Shown here in pieces: positions 1 to 18,317 of a stretch of 64,000 bases of DNA (positions are counted from its first letter, which is position 1; the number at the start of each line of letters is the position of its first letter). Source of the stretch: Campylobacter concisus (GTDB taxonomy: Bacteria; Campylobacterota; Campylobacteria; Campylobacterales; Campylobacteraceae); contig NZ_PIRZ01000002.1 in assembly GCF_003048575.1 (NCBI RefSeq), positions 1 through 64,000 of the forward strand, given 5' to 3'. Both the position numbers and the translations under genes were made by a program. Under the pieces are notes generated by a model. It had not been told where the DNA came from. It saw nothing but the letters and a program-made list of their open reading frames with translations, and did not search any database.

Positions 1-33
1 TTTATTAATAGCCGAGATAAGAAATCAGAAACT

Positions 34-282
34 TTAGTCTTCCAAATCGATATCTACTTTTTCAACATTTGTTATGATGTCTTTTGTATTTTTTTCGATA
101 TCGTGTTTATTTTTTTCAATAAGTGATCTATTTTGTCCAATCAAATCCCTATTTTCTTTAATGCCATCACTATTTTGTTCAATTAATTTGCTAAGAGTTG
201 ATATTCTTTTCTCATAACGTATCATTAGAAAATAAATTACGTAAATTAGTAATAAAATTATCGCCCAAGGTAAAAATTGCAT
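34..282 (-). CDS. Small membrane-anchored coiled-coil protein
   Basis: An 82-residue protein of unknown function. Residues about 5-22 form one hydrophobic membrane helix (FLPWAIILLLIYVIYFLMI). The rest is charged and strongly heptad-like, with a run of related short units (IEQNSDGIKEN, LIGQNRSLIEKN, DIEKNTKDI), which suggests a membrane-tethered coiled coil. The ATG at 282 is preceded by an AAGGA ribosome site on the minus strand. It is transcribed divergently from the tRNA cluster and stands alone here. The repeated I-x-x-N pattern resembles small phage or conjugation accessory proteins, but no family can be named. Confidence 0.6.
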   Translation of the reverse strand: MQFLPWAIILLLIYVIYFLMIRYEKRISTLSKLIEQNSDGIKENRDLIGQNRSLIEKNKHDIEKNTKDIITNVEKVDIDLED

Positions 283-470
283 ATTAAATCCTTATATATT
301 TTTTTGTAATTATAGAAATTTTAGCTTTTAAAAAAAATAAAACCATAAAAATTATACATATTTTATAAATACTTAATAATGCATTACGGATTTAAATGTA
401 ATAAAAATTTGTATTCTTAAATGGCTGTATTTTATGATTTTAATTTTTATGAAAATTTTTTAAATTTCCC

Positions 471-499
471 TTGACTTTTACCTTGTTTTGATATATAAT
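471..499 (+). promoter_or_regulatory. Sigma70 promoter of the tRNA-tuf cluster
   Basis: TTGACT at 471-476 and TATAAT at 494-499 are separated by 17 bases, a near-consensus sigma70 promoter. The transcript would start near 506, just before the first tRNA at 520, and could run through the four tRNAs into tuf. Confidence 0.8.
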
Positions 500-519
500 T
501 GCCACTTCACAAAACAGGT

Positions 520-595
520 GCTGGTGTAGCTCAGTTGGTAGAGCTACTGCCTTGTAAGCAGTGGGTCGGCGGTTCAAGTCCGTTCACCAGCTCCA
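520..595 (+). tRNA. tRNA-Thr (anticodon TGT)
   Basis: A complete cloverleaf: acceptor arms GCTGGTG/CACCAGC, anticodon loop CTTGTAA giving TGT, T-loop GGTTCAAGTCC and an encoded 3' CCA. Confidence 0.95.
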
Positions 596-648
596 TTTTT
601 GTAACAGTGTTTGACCAGAAAATACCAAAATAGTTTATTAATGTTTAA

Positions 649-733
<85 letters not shown>

Positions 734-740
734 TTGTTAT

Positions 741-817
741 GCGGGAGTAGCTCAGTTGGCTAGAGCATCAGCCTTCCAAGCTGAGGGTCGCGGGTTCGAG
801 CCCCGTTTCCCGCTCCA
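741..817 (+). tRNA. tRNA-Gly (anticodon TCC)
   Basis: Acceptor arm GCGGGAG pairs with TTCCCGC (one G-T pair). Anticodon stem TCAGC/GCTGA, loop CTTCCAA giving TCC, encoded CCA at 815-817. It lies 7 bases after tRNA-Tyr. Confidence 0.95.
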
Positions 818-943
818 AAATTTGGGAAAATAAACTGGGAGCTGTATCTAGATTTTACTAAACACAGTTATTCCTTACTTTATTTTCAAAATTTTTAGTT
901 GTTTGTATTATTTAATTGGAATCATCTCTGCCAAGCGTTTTTC

Positions 944-1018
<75 letters not shown>

Positions 1019-1092
1019 CTGGTTAATATGATTTTATTATGATTATACAAATTTGGTAAGAAAAAAGACATATATCACATACGGAGGAAAAG

Positions 1093-2292
1093 ATGGCTAA
1101 AGAAAAATTTTCACGTAACAAGCCGCACGTAAACATAGGTACTATTGGTCACGTAGATCATGGTAAAACTACATTAACAGCTGCAATATCTGCTGTTCTT
1201 TCACGCAAAGGACTTGCTGAGCTAAAAGATTATGATAATATTGATAATGCTCCAGAAGAAAAAGAGCGTGGTATTACAATTGCTACTTCACATATTGAGT
1301 ACGAGACAGAGAAACGCCACTATGCCCACGTTGACTGCCCTGGTCACGCCGACTATGTAAAAAATATGATTACAGGTGCTGCACAAATGGATGGAGCTAT
1401 TCTGGTTGTTTCTGCAGCTGATGGTCCAATGCCACAAACTAGAGAGCATATTTTATTATCACGCCAAGTTGGTGTTCCATACATTGTTGTTTTCATGAAC
1501 AAAGCTGATATGGTTGATGATGCAGAGCTACTTGAGTTGGTTGAAATGGAAATCCGCGAATTACTTAATGAGTATAATTTTCCAGGCGATGATACACCTA
1601 TTGTTTCTGGTTCAGCACTTAAAGCTCTTGAAGAGGCAAAAGCTGGTCAAGATGGCGAATGGTCAGTAAAAATTATGGAATTAATGGACGCAGTTGATAG
1701 CTATATTCCAACTCCAGTTCGTGCAACAGATAAAGATCTTCTTATGCCAATCGAAGATGTTTTTTCGATTTCAGGTCGTGGTACAGTTGTAACTGGTAGA
1801 ATTGAAAAAGGTGTTATAAAAGTTGGTGACACAATTGAAATTGTTGGTATTAAGCCAACTCAAACAACAACAGTTACTGGTGTTGAAATGTTTAGAAAAG
1901 AGATGGATCAAGGCGAAGCTGGTGATAATGTCGGCGTTCTTCTCCGTGGTACCAAGAAAGAGGATGTCGAGCGTGGTATGGTTCTTTGCAAACCTAAATC
2001 AATTACCCCTCATACAAAATTTGAAGGCGAAGTCTATATCTTGACAAAAGAAGAGGGTGGTCGCCATACTCCTTTCTTTAATAACTATAGACCACAATTC
2101 TACGTAAGAACAACTGATGTTACTGGCTCAATTACACTCCCAGAAGGAACAGAGATGGTTATGCCAGGTGATAATGTAAGAATTTCTGTTGAATTGATTG
2201 CTCCAGTAGCACTTGAAGAAGGCACTCGTTTTGCTATCCGTGAAGGTGGTAGGACTGTTGGTTCAGGTGTTGTTTCAAAAATACTTGGTTAA
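1093..2292 (+). CDS. tuf: Elongation factor Tu
   Basis: Cytosolic GTPase that carries aminoacyl-tRNA to the ribosomal A site. At 399 residues it is full length. The G motifs are visible: P-loop GHVDHGKT near residue 19, the switch region with RGITI, DCPGH near 81 and NKAD near 136, followed by the two beta-barrel domains ending in VSKILG. ATG 1093 follows a good ribosome site (GGAGGA). It lies downstream of four tRNAs and upstream of rpmG, and no second tuf copy occurs in the window. Confidence 0.98.
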   Translation: MAKEKFSRNKPHVNIGTIGHVDHGKTTLTAAISAVLSRKGLAELKDYDNIDNAPEEKERGITIATSHIEYETEKRHYAHVDCPGHADYVKNMITGAAQMDGAILVVSAADGPMPQTREHILLSRQVGVPYIVVFMNKADMVDDAELLELVEMEIRELLNEYNFPGDDTPIVSGSALKALEEAKAGQDGEWSVKIMELMDAVDSYIPTPVRATDKDLLMPIEDVFSISGRGTVVTGRIEKGVIKVGDTIEIVGIKPTQTTTVTGVEMFRKEMDQGEAGDNVGVLLRGTKKEDVERGMVLCKPKSITPHTKFEGEVYILTKEEGGRHTPFFNNYRPQFYVRTTDVTGSITLPEGTEMVMPGDNVRISVELIAPVALEEGTRFAIREGGRTVGSGVVSKILG

Positions 2293-2306
2293 TTTATAAA
2301 AATTTG

Positions 2307-2329
2307 TCAAAGGGAGGATATCCCTTTGA
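2307..2329 (+). promoter_or_regulatory. Perfect hairpin between tuf and rpmG
   Basis: Arms TCAAAGGGA (2307-2315) and TCCCTTTGA (2321-2329) pair perfectly around a five-base loop. No T-run follows, so this is not a standard intrinsic terminator. It may protect or process the tuf 3' end or mildly attenuate transcription. Confidence 0.6.
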
Positions 2330-2348
2330 TATCTTAATAAGGACTTAT

Positions 2349-2507
2349 ATGAGAATTAAAATTGGTTTAAAATGCTCCGAAAGTGGTGATATAAATTATA
2401 CAACAACTAAAAATAGTAAAACTACTACGGATAAAGTTGAACTTAAAAAGTATTGCCCAAGATTAAAAAAACATACTATTCATAAAGAAGTTAAATTAAA
2501 AAGTTAA
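2349..2507 (+). CDS. rpmG: 50S ribosomal protein L33
   Basis: Small protein of the large ribosomal subunit, 52 residues, beginning [13 protein letters not shown]. The zinc-type protein has paired CxxC motifs. Here only two lone cysteines remain (KCSE and KYCPR), so it is the zinc-free (C-minus) form. The start is ATG 2349, after AATAAGGA; an in-frame ATG at 2304 would add a non-homologous extension through the hairpin. It sits between tuf and tRNA-Trp. Confidence 0.93.
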   Translation: MRIKIGLKCSESGDINYTTTKNSKTTTDKVELKKYCPRLKKHTIHKEVKLKS

Positions 2508-2520
2508 TTAAGAAGCTATT

Positions 2521-2596
2521 AGGGCAATAGCTCCAACGGTAGAGCGCTGGATTCCAAATCCAATGGCTGGGGGTTCGAATCCCTCTTGCCCTGCCA
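2521..2596 (+). tRNA. tRNA-Trp (anticodon CCA)
   Basis: Acceptor arms AGGGCAA/TTGCCCT, discriminator G, encoded CCA at 2594-2596, anticodon loop TTCCAAA giving CCA. It lies 13 bases after rpmG and 17 bases before secE, so it is embedded in a protein-coding operon and must be cut out of it. Confidence 0.94.
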
Positions 2597-2613
2597 CGAC
2601 TAAGGTTAAGATT

Positions 2614-2793
2614 ATGGAGAAAATTATAAATTATATTAAGCTTTCTAAATTGGAAATAATGAAGGTTATCTATCCTACAAAAGAACAAATTAGAAATGCT
2701 TTTTTTGCAGTTTTTATCGTAGTTGCTGTTGTATCACTTTTTTTAGCTCTTGTCGATGTTATTATGTCCTTTGTTCTATCTAAAGTTATATGA
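2614..2793 (+). CDS. secE: Preprotein translocase subunit SecE
   Basis: Essential small clamp subunit of the SecYEG channel in the inner membrane. It has 59 residues: an amphipathic N-terminal helix (KLSKLEIMKVIYPTKEQIRNA) and one membrane helix (about 33-55), the minimal single-span form found outside the enterobacteria. ATG 2614 is chosen because the upstream in-frame ATG lies inside tRNA-Trp. It is followed after 14 bases by nusG, its usual partner. Confidence 0.92.
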   Translation: MEKIINYIKLSKLEIMKVIYPTKEQIRNAFFAVFIVVAVVSLFLALVDVIMSFVLSKVI

Positions 2794-2807
2794 TATAAGG
2801 AAAAGTA

Positions 2808-3338
2808 ATGTCACATAAATGGTATGCTATACAGACTTACGCTGGAAGCGAAATGGCAGTAAAAAGAGGAATTGAAAATTTAGTAAAAGATCATGGAATA
2901 GAAGATCAGCTAAAAGAAGTTATAGTTCCTACAGAAGACGTAATTGAGATAAAAAATGGTAAGCAAAAAATCAACGAAAGAACTCTTTATCCAGGTTATG
3001 CTTTTGCATGCTTAGACCTTGATACAGCTCTTTGGCACAGGATTCAATCTTTACCAAAAGTTGGACGTTTTATTGGTGAGGCCAAAAAACCTACGCCATT
3101 ATCTGAAAAAGATATAAATACTATTTTGGAAAAAGTTCAAAAAAGGGCTGCACCAAAACCTAAGATATTCTTTGAGGATGGTGAGAGTGTTCGTATAACA
3201 GAAGGTCCTTTTGCTAACTTTACAGGTATTGTTGAAGAATATGACATGATACATGGCAAACTTAGGCTTAATGTTTCTATTTTTGGTAGAAGCACCCCTG
3301 TTGATATTTTGTATTCACAAGTTGAGAAGATAATTTAA
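2808..3338 (+). CDS. nusG: Transcription termination/antitermination factor NusG
   Basis: RNA polymerase-associated factor that couples transcription with translation and Rho. At 176 residues it has the NGN domain ([12 protein letters not shown] at the N-terminus, [20 protein letters not shown]) and the C-terminal KOW domain ([15 protein letters not shown]). The order secE-nusG-rplK-rplA is the standard bacterial one. The gap to rplK is only 10 bases, so they are cotranscribed. Confidence 0.97.
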   Translation: MSHKWYAIQTYAGSEMAVKRGIENLVKDHGIEDQLKEVIVPTEDVIEIKNGKQKINERTLYPGYAFACLDLDTALWHRIQSLPKVGRFIGEAKKPTPLSEKDINTILEKVQKRAAPKPKIFFEDGESVRITEGPFANFTGIVEEYDMIHGKLRLNVSIFGRSTPVDILYSQVEKII

Positions 3339-3348
3339 GGAGCAAAAA

Positions 3349-3774
3349 ATGGCTAAAAAAGTTATAGGTGAAATAAAATTACAAATTGCTGCAACAAAAG
3401 CAAACCCTAGTCCGCCGGTTGGTCCAGCTCTTGGACAAAAAGGTGTTAATATTATGGAATTTTGTAAAGCCTTTAATGAGAGAACAAAAGATATGGTTGG
3501 GTTTAATATTCCAGTTGTTATAACTGTTTATGCTGATAAAAGTTTTACATTTATCACAAAACAGCCTCCTGCTACAGATCTTATTAAAAAGGCTGCAGGT
3601 ATAACAAAAGGAACTGATAATCCTTTAAAAAATAAAGTAGGCAAACTAACAAAAGCTCAAGTTTTGGAAATAGTTGAGAAAAAACTTGTTGATTTAAATA
3701 CAAACGATAGAGAGCAAGCAGCTAAAATTATTGCTGGTTCAGCTCGATCAATGGGTGTCGAAGTAATAGACTAA
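3349..3774 (+). CDS. rplK: 50S ribosomal protein L11
   Basis: Ribosomal protein of the GTPase-associated centre, 141 residues, of typical length. The N-terminal domain has the proline-rich [18 protein letters not shown] segment, where thiopeptide antibiotics bind next to 23S rRNA. The C-terminal RNA-binding domain carries [11 protein letters not shown]. The ribosome site AAGGAG precedes ATG 3349. Confidence 0.97.
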   Translation: MAKKVIGEIKLQIAATKANPSPPVGPALGQKGVNIMEFCKAFNERTKDMVGFNIPVVITVYADKSFTFITKQPPATDLIKKAAGITKGTDNPLKNKVGKLTKAQVLEIVEKKLVDLNTNDREQAAKIIAGSARSMGVEVID

Positions 3775-3782
3775 AACCTTTA

Positions 3783-3808
3783 CCGTCAGGTTGATTAGCA
3801 AAAGACGG
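3783..3808 (+). promoter_or_regulatory. Stem-loop between rplK and rplA, possible L1 control site
   Basis: CCGTC (3783-3787) pairs with GACGG (3804-3808), enclosing a purine-rich loop with GGTTGATTAG. It lies just upstream of the rplA ribosome site. L1 is known to repress its own operon by binding mRNA that mimics its rRNA site. Whether this stem is such a site is inference only. Confidence 0.35.
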
Positions 3809-3833
3809 AAGCAATATATATGCGGAGAAATTT

Positions 3834-4535
3834 ATGGGAAAAACTAGCAAGAGATTTCAAGAATTGCTCAAAAAAGTAGAGCAAGATAAAATTTATAACC
3901 TTAGCGAAGCTATTGACACAGTTAAAACTTTGGCTTCTGCTAAATTTAATGAAACAGTTGAGATCGCATTAAAATTAAATGTTGATCCAAGACATGCTGA
4001 TCAAATGGTTCGTGGTTCAGTTGTTTTGCCGGCCGGTACAGGTAAAACTGTAAGAGTTGCTGTTATTGCTAAAGATGCTAAAGCTGATGAGGCAAAGGCA
4101 GCTGGTGCTGATATTATTGGTGCAGATGATTTAATTGAAGATATACAAAAAGGTATAATGAATTTTGATGTTCTTATAGCTACTCCAAACTTAATGGGTC
4201 TTGTAGGTAAGGTCGGTAGAATTTTGGGACCAAAAGGATTAATGCCAAATCCAAAAACTGGTACAGTTACAATGGATGTTGCACAAGCTGTTAATAATGC
4301 AAAAAGTGGTCAAGTAAATTTCCGTGTTGATAAGCAAGGAAATATACATGCAGGCCTTGGTAAAGTTAATTTTACTAAAGAACAATTAAATGAAAATATT
4401 TCAACATTTATTAAAGCGATCAATAAACATAAGCCTGCAACCGCAAAGGGTAGATATGTTAAAAATGCTTTATTGTCTTTGACAATGAGCCCATCTATAG
4501 CTCTTGATACTCAAGAAGTTATGGACTTAAAATAA
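3834..4535 (+). CDS. rplA: 50S ribosomal protein L1
   Basis: Protein of the L1 stalk, which moves deacylated tRNA out of the E site. It has 233 residues, the usual length. Conserved segments include [24 protein letters not shown] (written here in part: [11 protein letters not shown]), the [18 protein letters not shown] region and a C-terminal PSIALDTQE. It starts at ATG 3834 after GCGGAGAA. The 59-base gap from rplK contains a small hairpin. Confidence 0.97.
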   Translation: MGKTSKRFQELLKKVEQDKIYNLSEAIDTVKTLASAKFNETVEIALKLNVDPRHADQMVRGSVVLPAGTGKTVRVAVIAKDAKADEAKAAGADIIGADDLIEDIQKGIMNFDVLIATPNLMGLVGKVGRILGPKGLMPNPKTGTVTMDVAQAVNNAKSGQVNFRVDKQGNIHAGLGKVNFTKEQLNENISTFIKAINKHKPATAKGRYVKNALLSLTMSPSIALDTQEVMDLK

Positions 4536-4640
4536 AACTAAAAATTAAAATTTATATCTTAGATTGGAGATAGCCGAGGCCATTGGGCTTAATTGATTCG
4601 ACCCGCTCTGCTTGAAATTACCGGTCGGAAAGGAGAAAAA
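4536..4640 (+). promoter_or_regulatory. Leader of rplJ, candidate L10 autoregulatory region
   Basis: This 105-base gap is the longest inside the secE-rplL operon and is GC-richer than its surroundings near 4570-4630. CCGA near 4574 can pair with TCGG near 4624. In other bacteria the L10-L7/L12 complex binds a leader at this position to repress rplJ. I cannot fold it confidently, so the assignment rests mainly on position. Confidence 0.35.
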
Positions 4641-5126
4641 GTGACACGTAACGAAAAAACTGAAGTTGTTGCAAAATTAGAGAGTGAATTTAAAACTGCT
4701 GAAGCTATTGTAGTTTGTGACTATCGTGGCCTTTCAGTAAAGAAACTTGAAGTTTTAAGAAATTCTGCTAAAGAACAAAATGTAAAAGTTCAGGTGATTA
4801 AAAATACTCTTGCAAATATTGCTCTTAAAAATTCTGATAAAGTCGGAATGGAACTCAAAGATACAAATATCTATCTTTGGAGCGAAGATCAATTGGCAGT
4901 AACAAAAGTAGCCGCAAAATTTGAAGAGTCTAATGCTGATCTTTTCAAAATAAAAACAGCTTATATTGATGGCGAAGTTGCTAGCGTTGATAAAGTTAAA
5001 GCTCTATCTAAAATGCCTAGCCGTGATGAGCTTATTGCGATGCTTTTACAAGTTTGGAATGCGCCAATTCAAAATTTCACAATTGGTTTGAATGCGCTTA
5101 AAGAGAAAAAAGAACAATCAGCTTAA
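4641..5126 (+). CDS. rplJ: 50S ribosomal protein L10
   Basis: Base of the ribosomal stalk; it binds 23S rRNA and carries L7/L12 dimers on its C-terminal helix. The start is GTG 4641 ([10 protein letters not shown]), 6 bases after AAAGGAG, giving 161 residues. An upstream in-frame ATG at 4593 would add 16 residues encoded by the structured leader and is rejected. Family segments are visible: [20 protein letters not shown]. Confidence 0.95.
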   Translation: MTRNEKTEVVAKLESEFKTAEAIVVCDYRGLSVKKLEVLRNSAKEQNVKVQVIKNTLANIALKNSDKVGMELKDTNIYLWSEDQLAVTKVAAKFEESNADLFKIKTAYIDGEVASVDKVKALSKMPSRDELIAMLLQVWNAPIQNFTIGLNALKEKKEQSA

Positions 5127-5156
5127 TTTAAATTAAAAAAATAATAAGGATTAAAA

Positions 5157-5537
5157 ATGGCAATTACTAAAGAAGATGTATTAGAGTTTATATCTAATCT
5201 TTCTGTACTTGAACTTAGTGAACTTGTAAAAGAGTTCGAAGAGAAATTTGGTGTTAGCGCAGCTCCTGTAATGGTAGCTGGTGGTGCTGTTGCAGCAGGC
5301 GGTGCAGCAGCTGCAGCAGAGGAAAAAACAGAATTTAACATTGTCTTGGTTGATTCTGGTGATAAGAAAATCAACGTTATTAAAGTTGTTAGAGCGCTTA
5401 CTGGTCTTGGTCTTAAAGAAGCCAAAGACGCAGTTGAGGGAACACCATCTGTTCTTAAAGAAGGTGTTAGCAAAGATGAGGCTGAGGCAGCTAAAAAAGA
5501 GCTTGAAGAAGCTGGTGCTAAGGTTGAACTTAAATAA
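5157..5537 (+). CDS. rplL: 50S ribosomal protein L7/L12
   Basis: Stalk protein that recruits translation GTPases. It has 126 residues: an N-terminal dimerisation helix region (about 1-30), an alanine/glycine-rich hinge (about 38-58) and a C-terminal domain with [20 protein letters not shown]. It follows rplJ by 30 bases and is followed by an intrinsic terminator or attenuator before rpoB. Confidence 0.97.
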   Translation: MAITKEDVLEFISNLSVLELSELVKEFEEKFGVSAAPVMVAGGAVAAGGAAAAAEEKTEFNIVLVDSGDKKINVIKVVRALTGLGLKEAKDAVEGTPSVLKEGVSKDEAEAAKKELEEAGAKVELK

Positions 5538-5565
5538 TTTTTTATTATTTGAGCTTAATATTTCA

Positions 5566-5592
5566 AGAGAGGGCAAAGCCCCTCTCTTTTTT
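5566..5592 (+). terminator. Intrinsic terminator/attenuator between rplL and rpoB
   Basis: AGAGAGGG (5566-5573) pairs with CCCTCTCT (5580-5587), followed by a T-run. It lies where many bacteria attenuate transcription between the ribosomal and polymerase genes. Confidence 0.8.
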
Positions 5593-5613
5593 AAATTTTA
5601 GATGCCTTTTTAA

Positions 5614-14302
<8,689 letters not shown>

Positions 14303-14307
14303 TACTT

Positions 14308-14336
14308 CAAGCCCCTATTTTGGGGCTTAACCTCTT
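14308..14336 (+). terminator. Terminator after rpoC
   Basis: AAGCCCC (14309-14315) and GGGGCTT (14322-14328) form a 7-pair stem. The tail is AACCTCTTT, which has only a weak T-run. Confidence 0.7.
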
Positions 14337-14422
14337 TATAAAATTAAATCAATTAAAAATTTACAAGCTATTAACTATCACCTAATAAAATCCTTATCTT
14401 TAAATCACATCATGGAGAATTT

Positions 14423-14812
14423 ATGAAAAACATTGATCTTGGACTTTTATTTATACGTTTAGGACTTGGTATCTGCCTTTTTATGCATGGTTTTGGTAAA
14501 ATTTTACATGGACTTAGTGGGGTAAAAGGTATACTAGTAAATGCTGGTTTACCTGGATTTTTGGCATATTTTTCTTACCTTGGAGAGGTCTTAGCGCCAA
14601 TTATGTTAATTATTGGTTTTTATTCAAGGGTAGGCGCTATCCTAGTTTTAGGTACTAGTATTACTATTTTATACTCGTACTATGGATTTGCAAATTTATT
14701 TGCATTAAATGAGGTTAATGGCTTTAAATCGGAACTTATCTATCTTTATATTGCTATTTCACTTTGTATTCTTTTGATAGGTAGTGGCAAATATGCTGTC
14801 AAACAAGACTAA
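14423..14812 (+). CDS. DoxX-family integral membrane protein
   Basis: A 129-residue, four-helix membrane protein of the DoxX/DoxD family. The signature LFIRLGLGICLFMHGFGKI near the N-terminus and GLPGFLAYFSYLGEVLAPIML are typical. DoxX proteins sit in the inner membrane and are linked in some bacteria to redox or thiol homeostasis, but substrates are unclear. It is a lone gene between rpoC and rpsL with its own ribosome site (TGGAGAA). It does not fit the ribosomal operons on either side and may be a later insertion. Confidence 0.85.
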   Translation: MKNIDLGLLFIRLGLGICLFMHGFGKILHGLSGVKGILVNAGLPGFLAYFSYLGEVLAPIMLIIGFYSRVGAILVLGTSITILYSYYGFANLFALNEVNGFKSELIYLYIAISLCILLIGSGKYAVKQD

Positions 14813-14880
14813 TACAAAATAAAGACAGCAGAGTTTTTATAAAATCAAGAATTAGATGAGTAAATCTAACTTATTAACCG

Positions 14881-14903
14881 TTATTTAAGTTTATTTTAAA
14901 TAA
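14881..14903. promoter_or_regulatory. Inverted repeat upstream of rpsL
   Basis: TTATTTAA (14881-14888) and TTAAATAA (14896-14903) form a perfect AT-rich dyad overlapping the likely rpsL promoter (TAAAAT at 14901-14906). It could be an operator, but AT-rich sequence makes chance dyads common. Confidence 0.3.
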
Positions 14904-14943
14904 AATTAGGTCTTTTTAATAAATTTAGTTGAAAGGAATTATT

Positions 14944-15342
14944 GTGCCAACCATAAATCAATTGGTCAGAAAAGAACGCAAGAAAGTGATTGTTAAGTCA
15001 AAATCTCCAGCGTTAAAAGAGTGCCCTCAAAGAAGAGGAGTTTGCACTAGGGTTTATACTACAACTCCTAAAAAACCAAACTCAGCTTTGAGGAAAGTTG
15101 CCAAAGTTAGGCTAACAAGCGGTTTTGAAGTCATCAGCTATATCGGCGGTGAAGGTCATAACCTACAAGAACACAGTATCGTTTTAGTTCGCGGTGGTAG
15201 GGTTAAAGACTTACCGGGTGTTAAATATCACATCGTTCGTGGTGCACTTGATACTGCTGGTGTTGCAAAAAGAACAGTTTCTCGTTCTAAATATGGTGCA
15301 AAACGCCCTAAAGCTGGCGCTGCAGCTGCAACAAAAAAGTAA
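14944..15342 (+). CDS. rpsL: 30S ribosomal protein S12
   Basis: Decoding-centre protein, 132 residues. KKPNSALRK and [10 protein letters not shown] carry the lysines equivalent to E. coli K43 and K88, so the streptomycin-related positions are wild type. The start is GTG 14944 ([10 protein letters not shown]) behind AAAGGA; the ATG 15 bases upstream lies ahead of the conserved N-terminus. An Ala/Lys-rich C-terminal tail makes it a little longer than the E. coli protein. Confidence 0.96.
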   Translation: MPTINQLVRKERKKVIVKSKSPALKECPQRRGVCTRVYTTTPKKPNSALRKVAKVRLTSGFEVISYIGGEGHNLQEHSIVLVRGGRVKDLPGVKYHIVRGALDTAGVAKRTVSRSKYGAKRPKAGAAAATKK

Positions 15343-15399
15343 AAATTTAGGTTCGCAGACGTTGCTAAAATTTGCAAACGTTTGAGTAAAATTTCATAA

Positions 15400-15891
<492 letters not shown>

Positions 15892-15903
15892 GAAAGAATT
15901 AAT

Positions 15904-17982
15904 ATGGCAGAGAGAAAAACGCCTTTACATAAGGTAAGAAATATCGGTATTGCGGCTCACATTGATGCTGGAAAGACAACTACTAGTGAGAGAATTTTAT
16001 TCTTTACCGGCATGAGCCATAAAATAGGTGAGGTTCATGATGGTGCTGCTACCATGGACTGGATGGAACAAGAAAAAGAGCGTGGTATTACTATTACTTC
16101 AGCTGCAACTACGGCATTTTGGAAGGGTTATCAAATAAACCTAATTGACACTCCGGGACACGTTGACTTTACTATCGAAGTTGAGCGTTCTATGCGTGTT
16201 CTTGACGGTGCTGTTTCAGTATTTTGTTCTGTTGGTGGTGTTCAACCACAATCAGAAACTGTTTGGAGACAAGCAAATAAATATCACGTACCAAGAATCG
16301 TTTTTGTTAATAAAATGGATAGAATAGGTGCAAATTTCTTTAGAGTTGAAGAGCAGATTAGGGAAAGACTAAAAGCAAACCCAATACCTATTCAAATTCC
16401 TATAGGTGCTGAGGATAACTTTAGAGGTGTGGTTGACCTTGTAAGAATGAAAGCTTACGTTTGGAATGATGATAAAAAACCAACTGATTATGTTGAAGAA
16501 GAAATTCCAGCTGAAGTTAAAGATAAGGCTGAAGAATACCGTGCAAAACTAATCGAAGCTGTTTCTGAGACAGATGATAGCTTGATGGAGAAATTCTTTG
16601 CAGGCGAAGAACTAACTGAAGAAGAGATTAAAAAAGGTATTAAAGCAGGTTGCTTAAGAATGACTATTACACCTATGCTTTGTGGTACTGCGTTTAAGAA
16701 CAAAGGTATCCAGCCTTTACTTGATGCTGTAGTTGATTATCTGCCAGCTCCTGATGAGATTGAAGCAATCAAAGGCGTTTATGAAGATGGTACTGAAGTA
16801 ACTGTTGATAGTACTGATGATGGCGAATTTGCTGCTCTTGCGTTTAAAATCATGACTGACCCATTTGTTGGACAGCTAACATTTATTCGTGTATATAGAG
16901 GAAGCCTTGAAAGTGGTAGCTATGCTTACAACACAGTTCAAGACAATAAAGAGAGAATTGGCCGTCTATTAAAAATGCACTCAAATAAGCGCGAAGAAAT
17001 TTCAGAGCTTTTTGCTGGTGAGATCGGTGCTGTTGTTGGTCTTAAAAATACTCTAACTGGCGATACTTTGGCTAGCGAAAAAGATAAAGTTATCTTAGAG
17101 AGAATGGATTTCCCAGATCCGGTTATCAGCGTTGCTGTTGAGCCAAAAACAAAAGCTGATCAAGAGAAGATGGCGATAGCTCTTCAAAAACTAGCTCAAG
17201 AAGATCCAAGCTTTAGAGTTAGCACAGATGAAGAGAGCGGACAGACTATCATTAGCGGTATGGGTGAGCTTCACTTGGAAATTATTGTCGATCGTATGCT
17301 TCGCGAATTTAAAGTCGATGCTGAAGTTGGTCAACCACAAGTTGCTTACCGCGAGACTATCCGCAAGACAGTTGAGCAAGAGTATAAATACGCTAAACAA
17401 TCAGGCGGCCGTGGTCAGTATGGTCACGTATTCCTACGTATCGAGCCACTTTCAGCTGCTAGCGGATTTGAGTTTGTTAACGACATCAAAGGTGGTGTTG
17501 TTCCAAAAGAATACATTCCAGCTGTTGAAAAGGGTTGTAAAGAGGCACTTCAAAGTGGTGTTCTTGCCGGCTATCCAGTTGAAGACGTCAAAGTTACACT
17601 ATTTGATGGCAGCTACCACGAAGTTGACTCATCTGAGATGGCGTTTAAACTTGCTGCTTCAATGGGCTTTAAAGAGGGTGCTAGAAAAGCAGGTGCTGTT
17701 ATTCTTGAACCTATGATGAAGGTTGAAGTTGAGACTCCAGAAGAGTATATGGGTGACGTTATCGGTGACCTTAACAAGCGCCGTGGTCAAGTAAACTCAA
17801 TGGATGATAGAAGTGGCATCAAGATTATCGCTGCTTACTGCCCACTAGCACAAATGTTTGGTTATTCAACAGACCTTCGCTCAATGACACAAGGTCGTGC
17901 GACTTACTCTATGGAATTTGACCACTACGAAGAAGTTCCTAAAAACGTAAGTGAAGAGATCATTAAAAAGAGAAATGGCTAG
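15904..17982 (+). CDS. fusA: Elongation factor G
   Basis: Ribosomal translocase GTPase, 692 residues. The P-loop AHIDAGKTT, switch [10 protein letters not shown] and NKMD are intact, followed by domains II-V with [10 protein letters not shown] and the conserved [10 protein letters not shown]. It ends the rpsL-rpsG-fusA operon and is followed by a strong terminator. Only this EF-G gene is present in the window. Confidence 0.98.
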   Translation: MAERKTPLHKVRNIGIAAHIDAGKTTTSERILFFTGMSHKIGEVHDGAATMDWMEQEKERGITITSAATTAFWKGYQINLIDTPGHVDFTIEVERSMRVLDGAVSVFCSVGGVQPQSETVWRQANKYHVPRIVFVNKMDRIGANFFRVEEQIRERLKANPIPIQIPIGAEDNFRGVVDLVRMKAYVWNDDKKPTDYVEEEIPAEVKDKAEEYRAKLIEAVSETDDSLMEKFFAGEELTEEEIKKGIKAGCLRMTITPMLCGTAFKNKGIQPLLDAVVDYLPAPDEIEAIKGVYEDGTEVTVDSTDDGEFAALAFKIMTDPFVGQLTFIRVYRGSLESGSYAYNTVQDNKERIGRLLKMHSNKREEISELFAGEIGAVVGLKNTLTGDTLASEKDKVILERMDFPDPVISVAVEPKTKADQEKMAIALQKLAQEDPSFRVSTDEESGQTIISGMGELHLEIIVDRMLREFKVDAEVGQPQVAYRETIRKTVEQEYKYAKQSGGRGQYGHVFLRIEPLSAASGFEFVNDIKGGVVPKEYIPAVEKGCKEALQSGVLAGYPVEDVKVTLFDGSYHEVDSSEMAFKLAASMGFKEGARKAGAVILEPMMKVEVETPEEYMGDVIGDLNKRRGQVNSMDDRSGIKIIAAYCPLAQMFGYSTDLRSMTQGRATYSMEFDHYEEVPKNVSEEIIKKRNG

Positions 17983-17994
17983 TTAGCCAAAAAT

Positions 17995-18017
17995 AGGGCA
18001 GAGCGATCTGCCCTTTA
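17995..18017 (+). terminator. Terminator after fusA
   Basis: AGGGCAGA (17995-18002) pairs with TCTGCCCT (18007-18014) around the GNRA-type tetraloop GCGA, followed by TTT. Confidence 0.8.
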
Positions 18018-18058
18018 AATTTAACCGCTTGGCTAAAAATAAACTAACTCACAAATTT

Positions 18059-18135
18059 GTCCTCATAGCTCAGCTGGATAGAGCGTAGAATTCCTAATTC
18101 TAAGGCCACAGGTTCGAACCCTGTTGGGGACACCA
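18059..18135 (+). tRNA. tRNA-Arg (anticodon CCT)
   Basis: Acceptor arms GTCCTCA/TGGGGAC (one T-G pair), anticodon stem TAGAA/TTCTA with loop TTCCTAA giving CCT, encoded CCA at 18133-18135. It reads the AGG codon. Confidence 0.93.
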
Positions 18136-18317
18136 TTGTATCATATATAATTTTTTGTAAAACACTTTTTATTTTAAAAATTTATACTAAATTTTTATAA
18201 GAAGACTGCCAATCCATAATATTTCAATAATTACAAGCAATAAAATTTATCAAACAAAATTTTATATATTTAACAATCTATGCTAATATCACACAAATTT
18301 TTATTTAAGGATGATAA

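Noticed and set aside
818-943. An extra tRNA between tRNA-Gly and the second tRNA-Thr
   Set aside because: No cloverleaf or T-loop sequence is present; this stretch looks like plain spacer.
2304-2348. Longer rpmG with start at 2304
   Set aside because: It would be encoded by the tuf 3' hairpin; ATG 2349 with AAGGA matches the normal L33 N-terminus.
5123-5601. Several open frames overlapping rplL
   Set aside because: They arise from the repetitive alanine/glycine-rich hinge of L7/L12 and have no start signals.
15040-15250. Possible streptomycin-resistance change in S12
   Set aside because: Both key lysines (equivalent to K43 and K88) are present.
17228-17716. A 162-codon open frame in another frame of fusA
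   Set aside because: Its residue use (many Leu, Gln, Val, Ser) reflects out-of-frame reading of EF-G, which is intact here.
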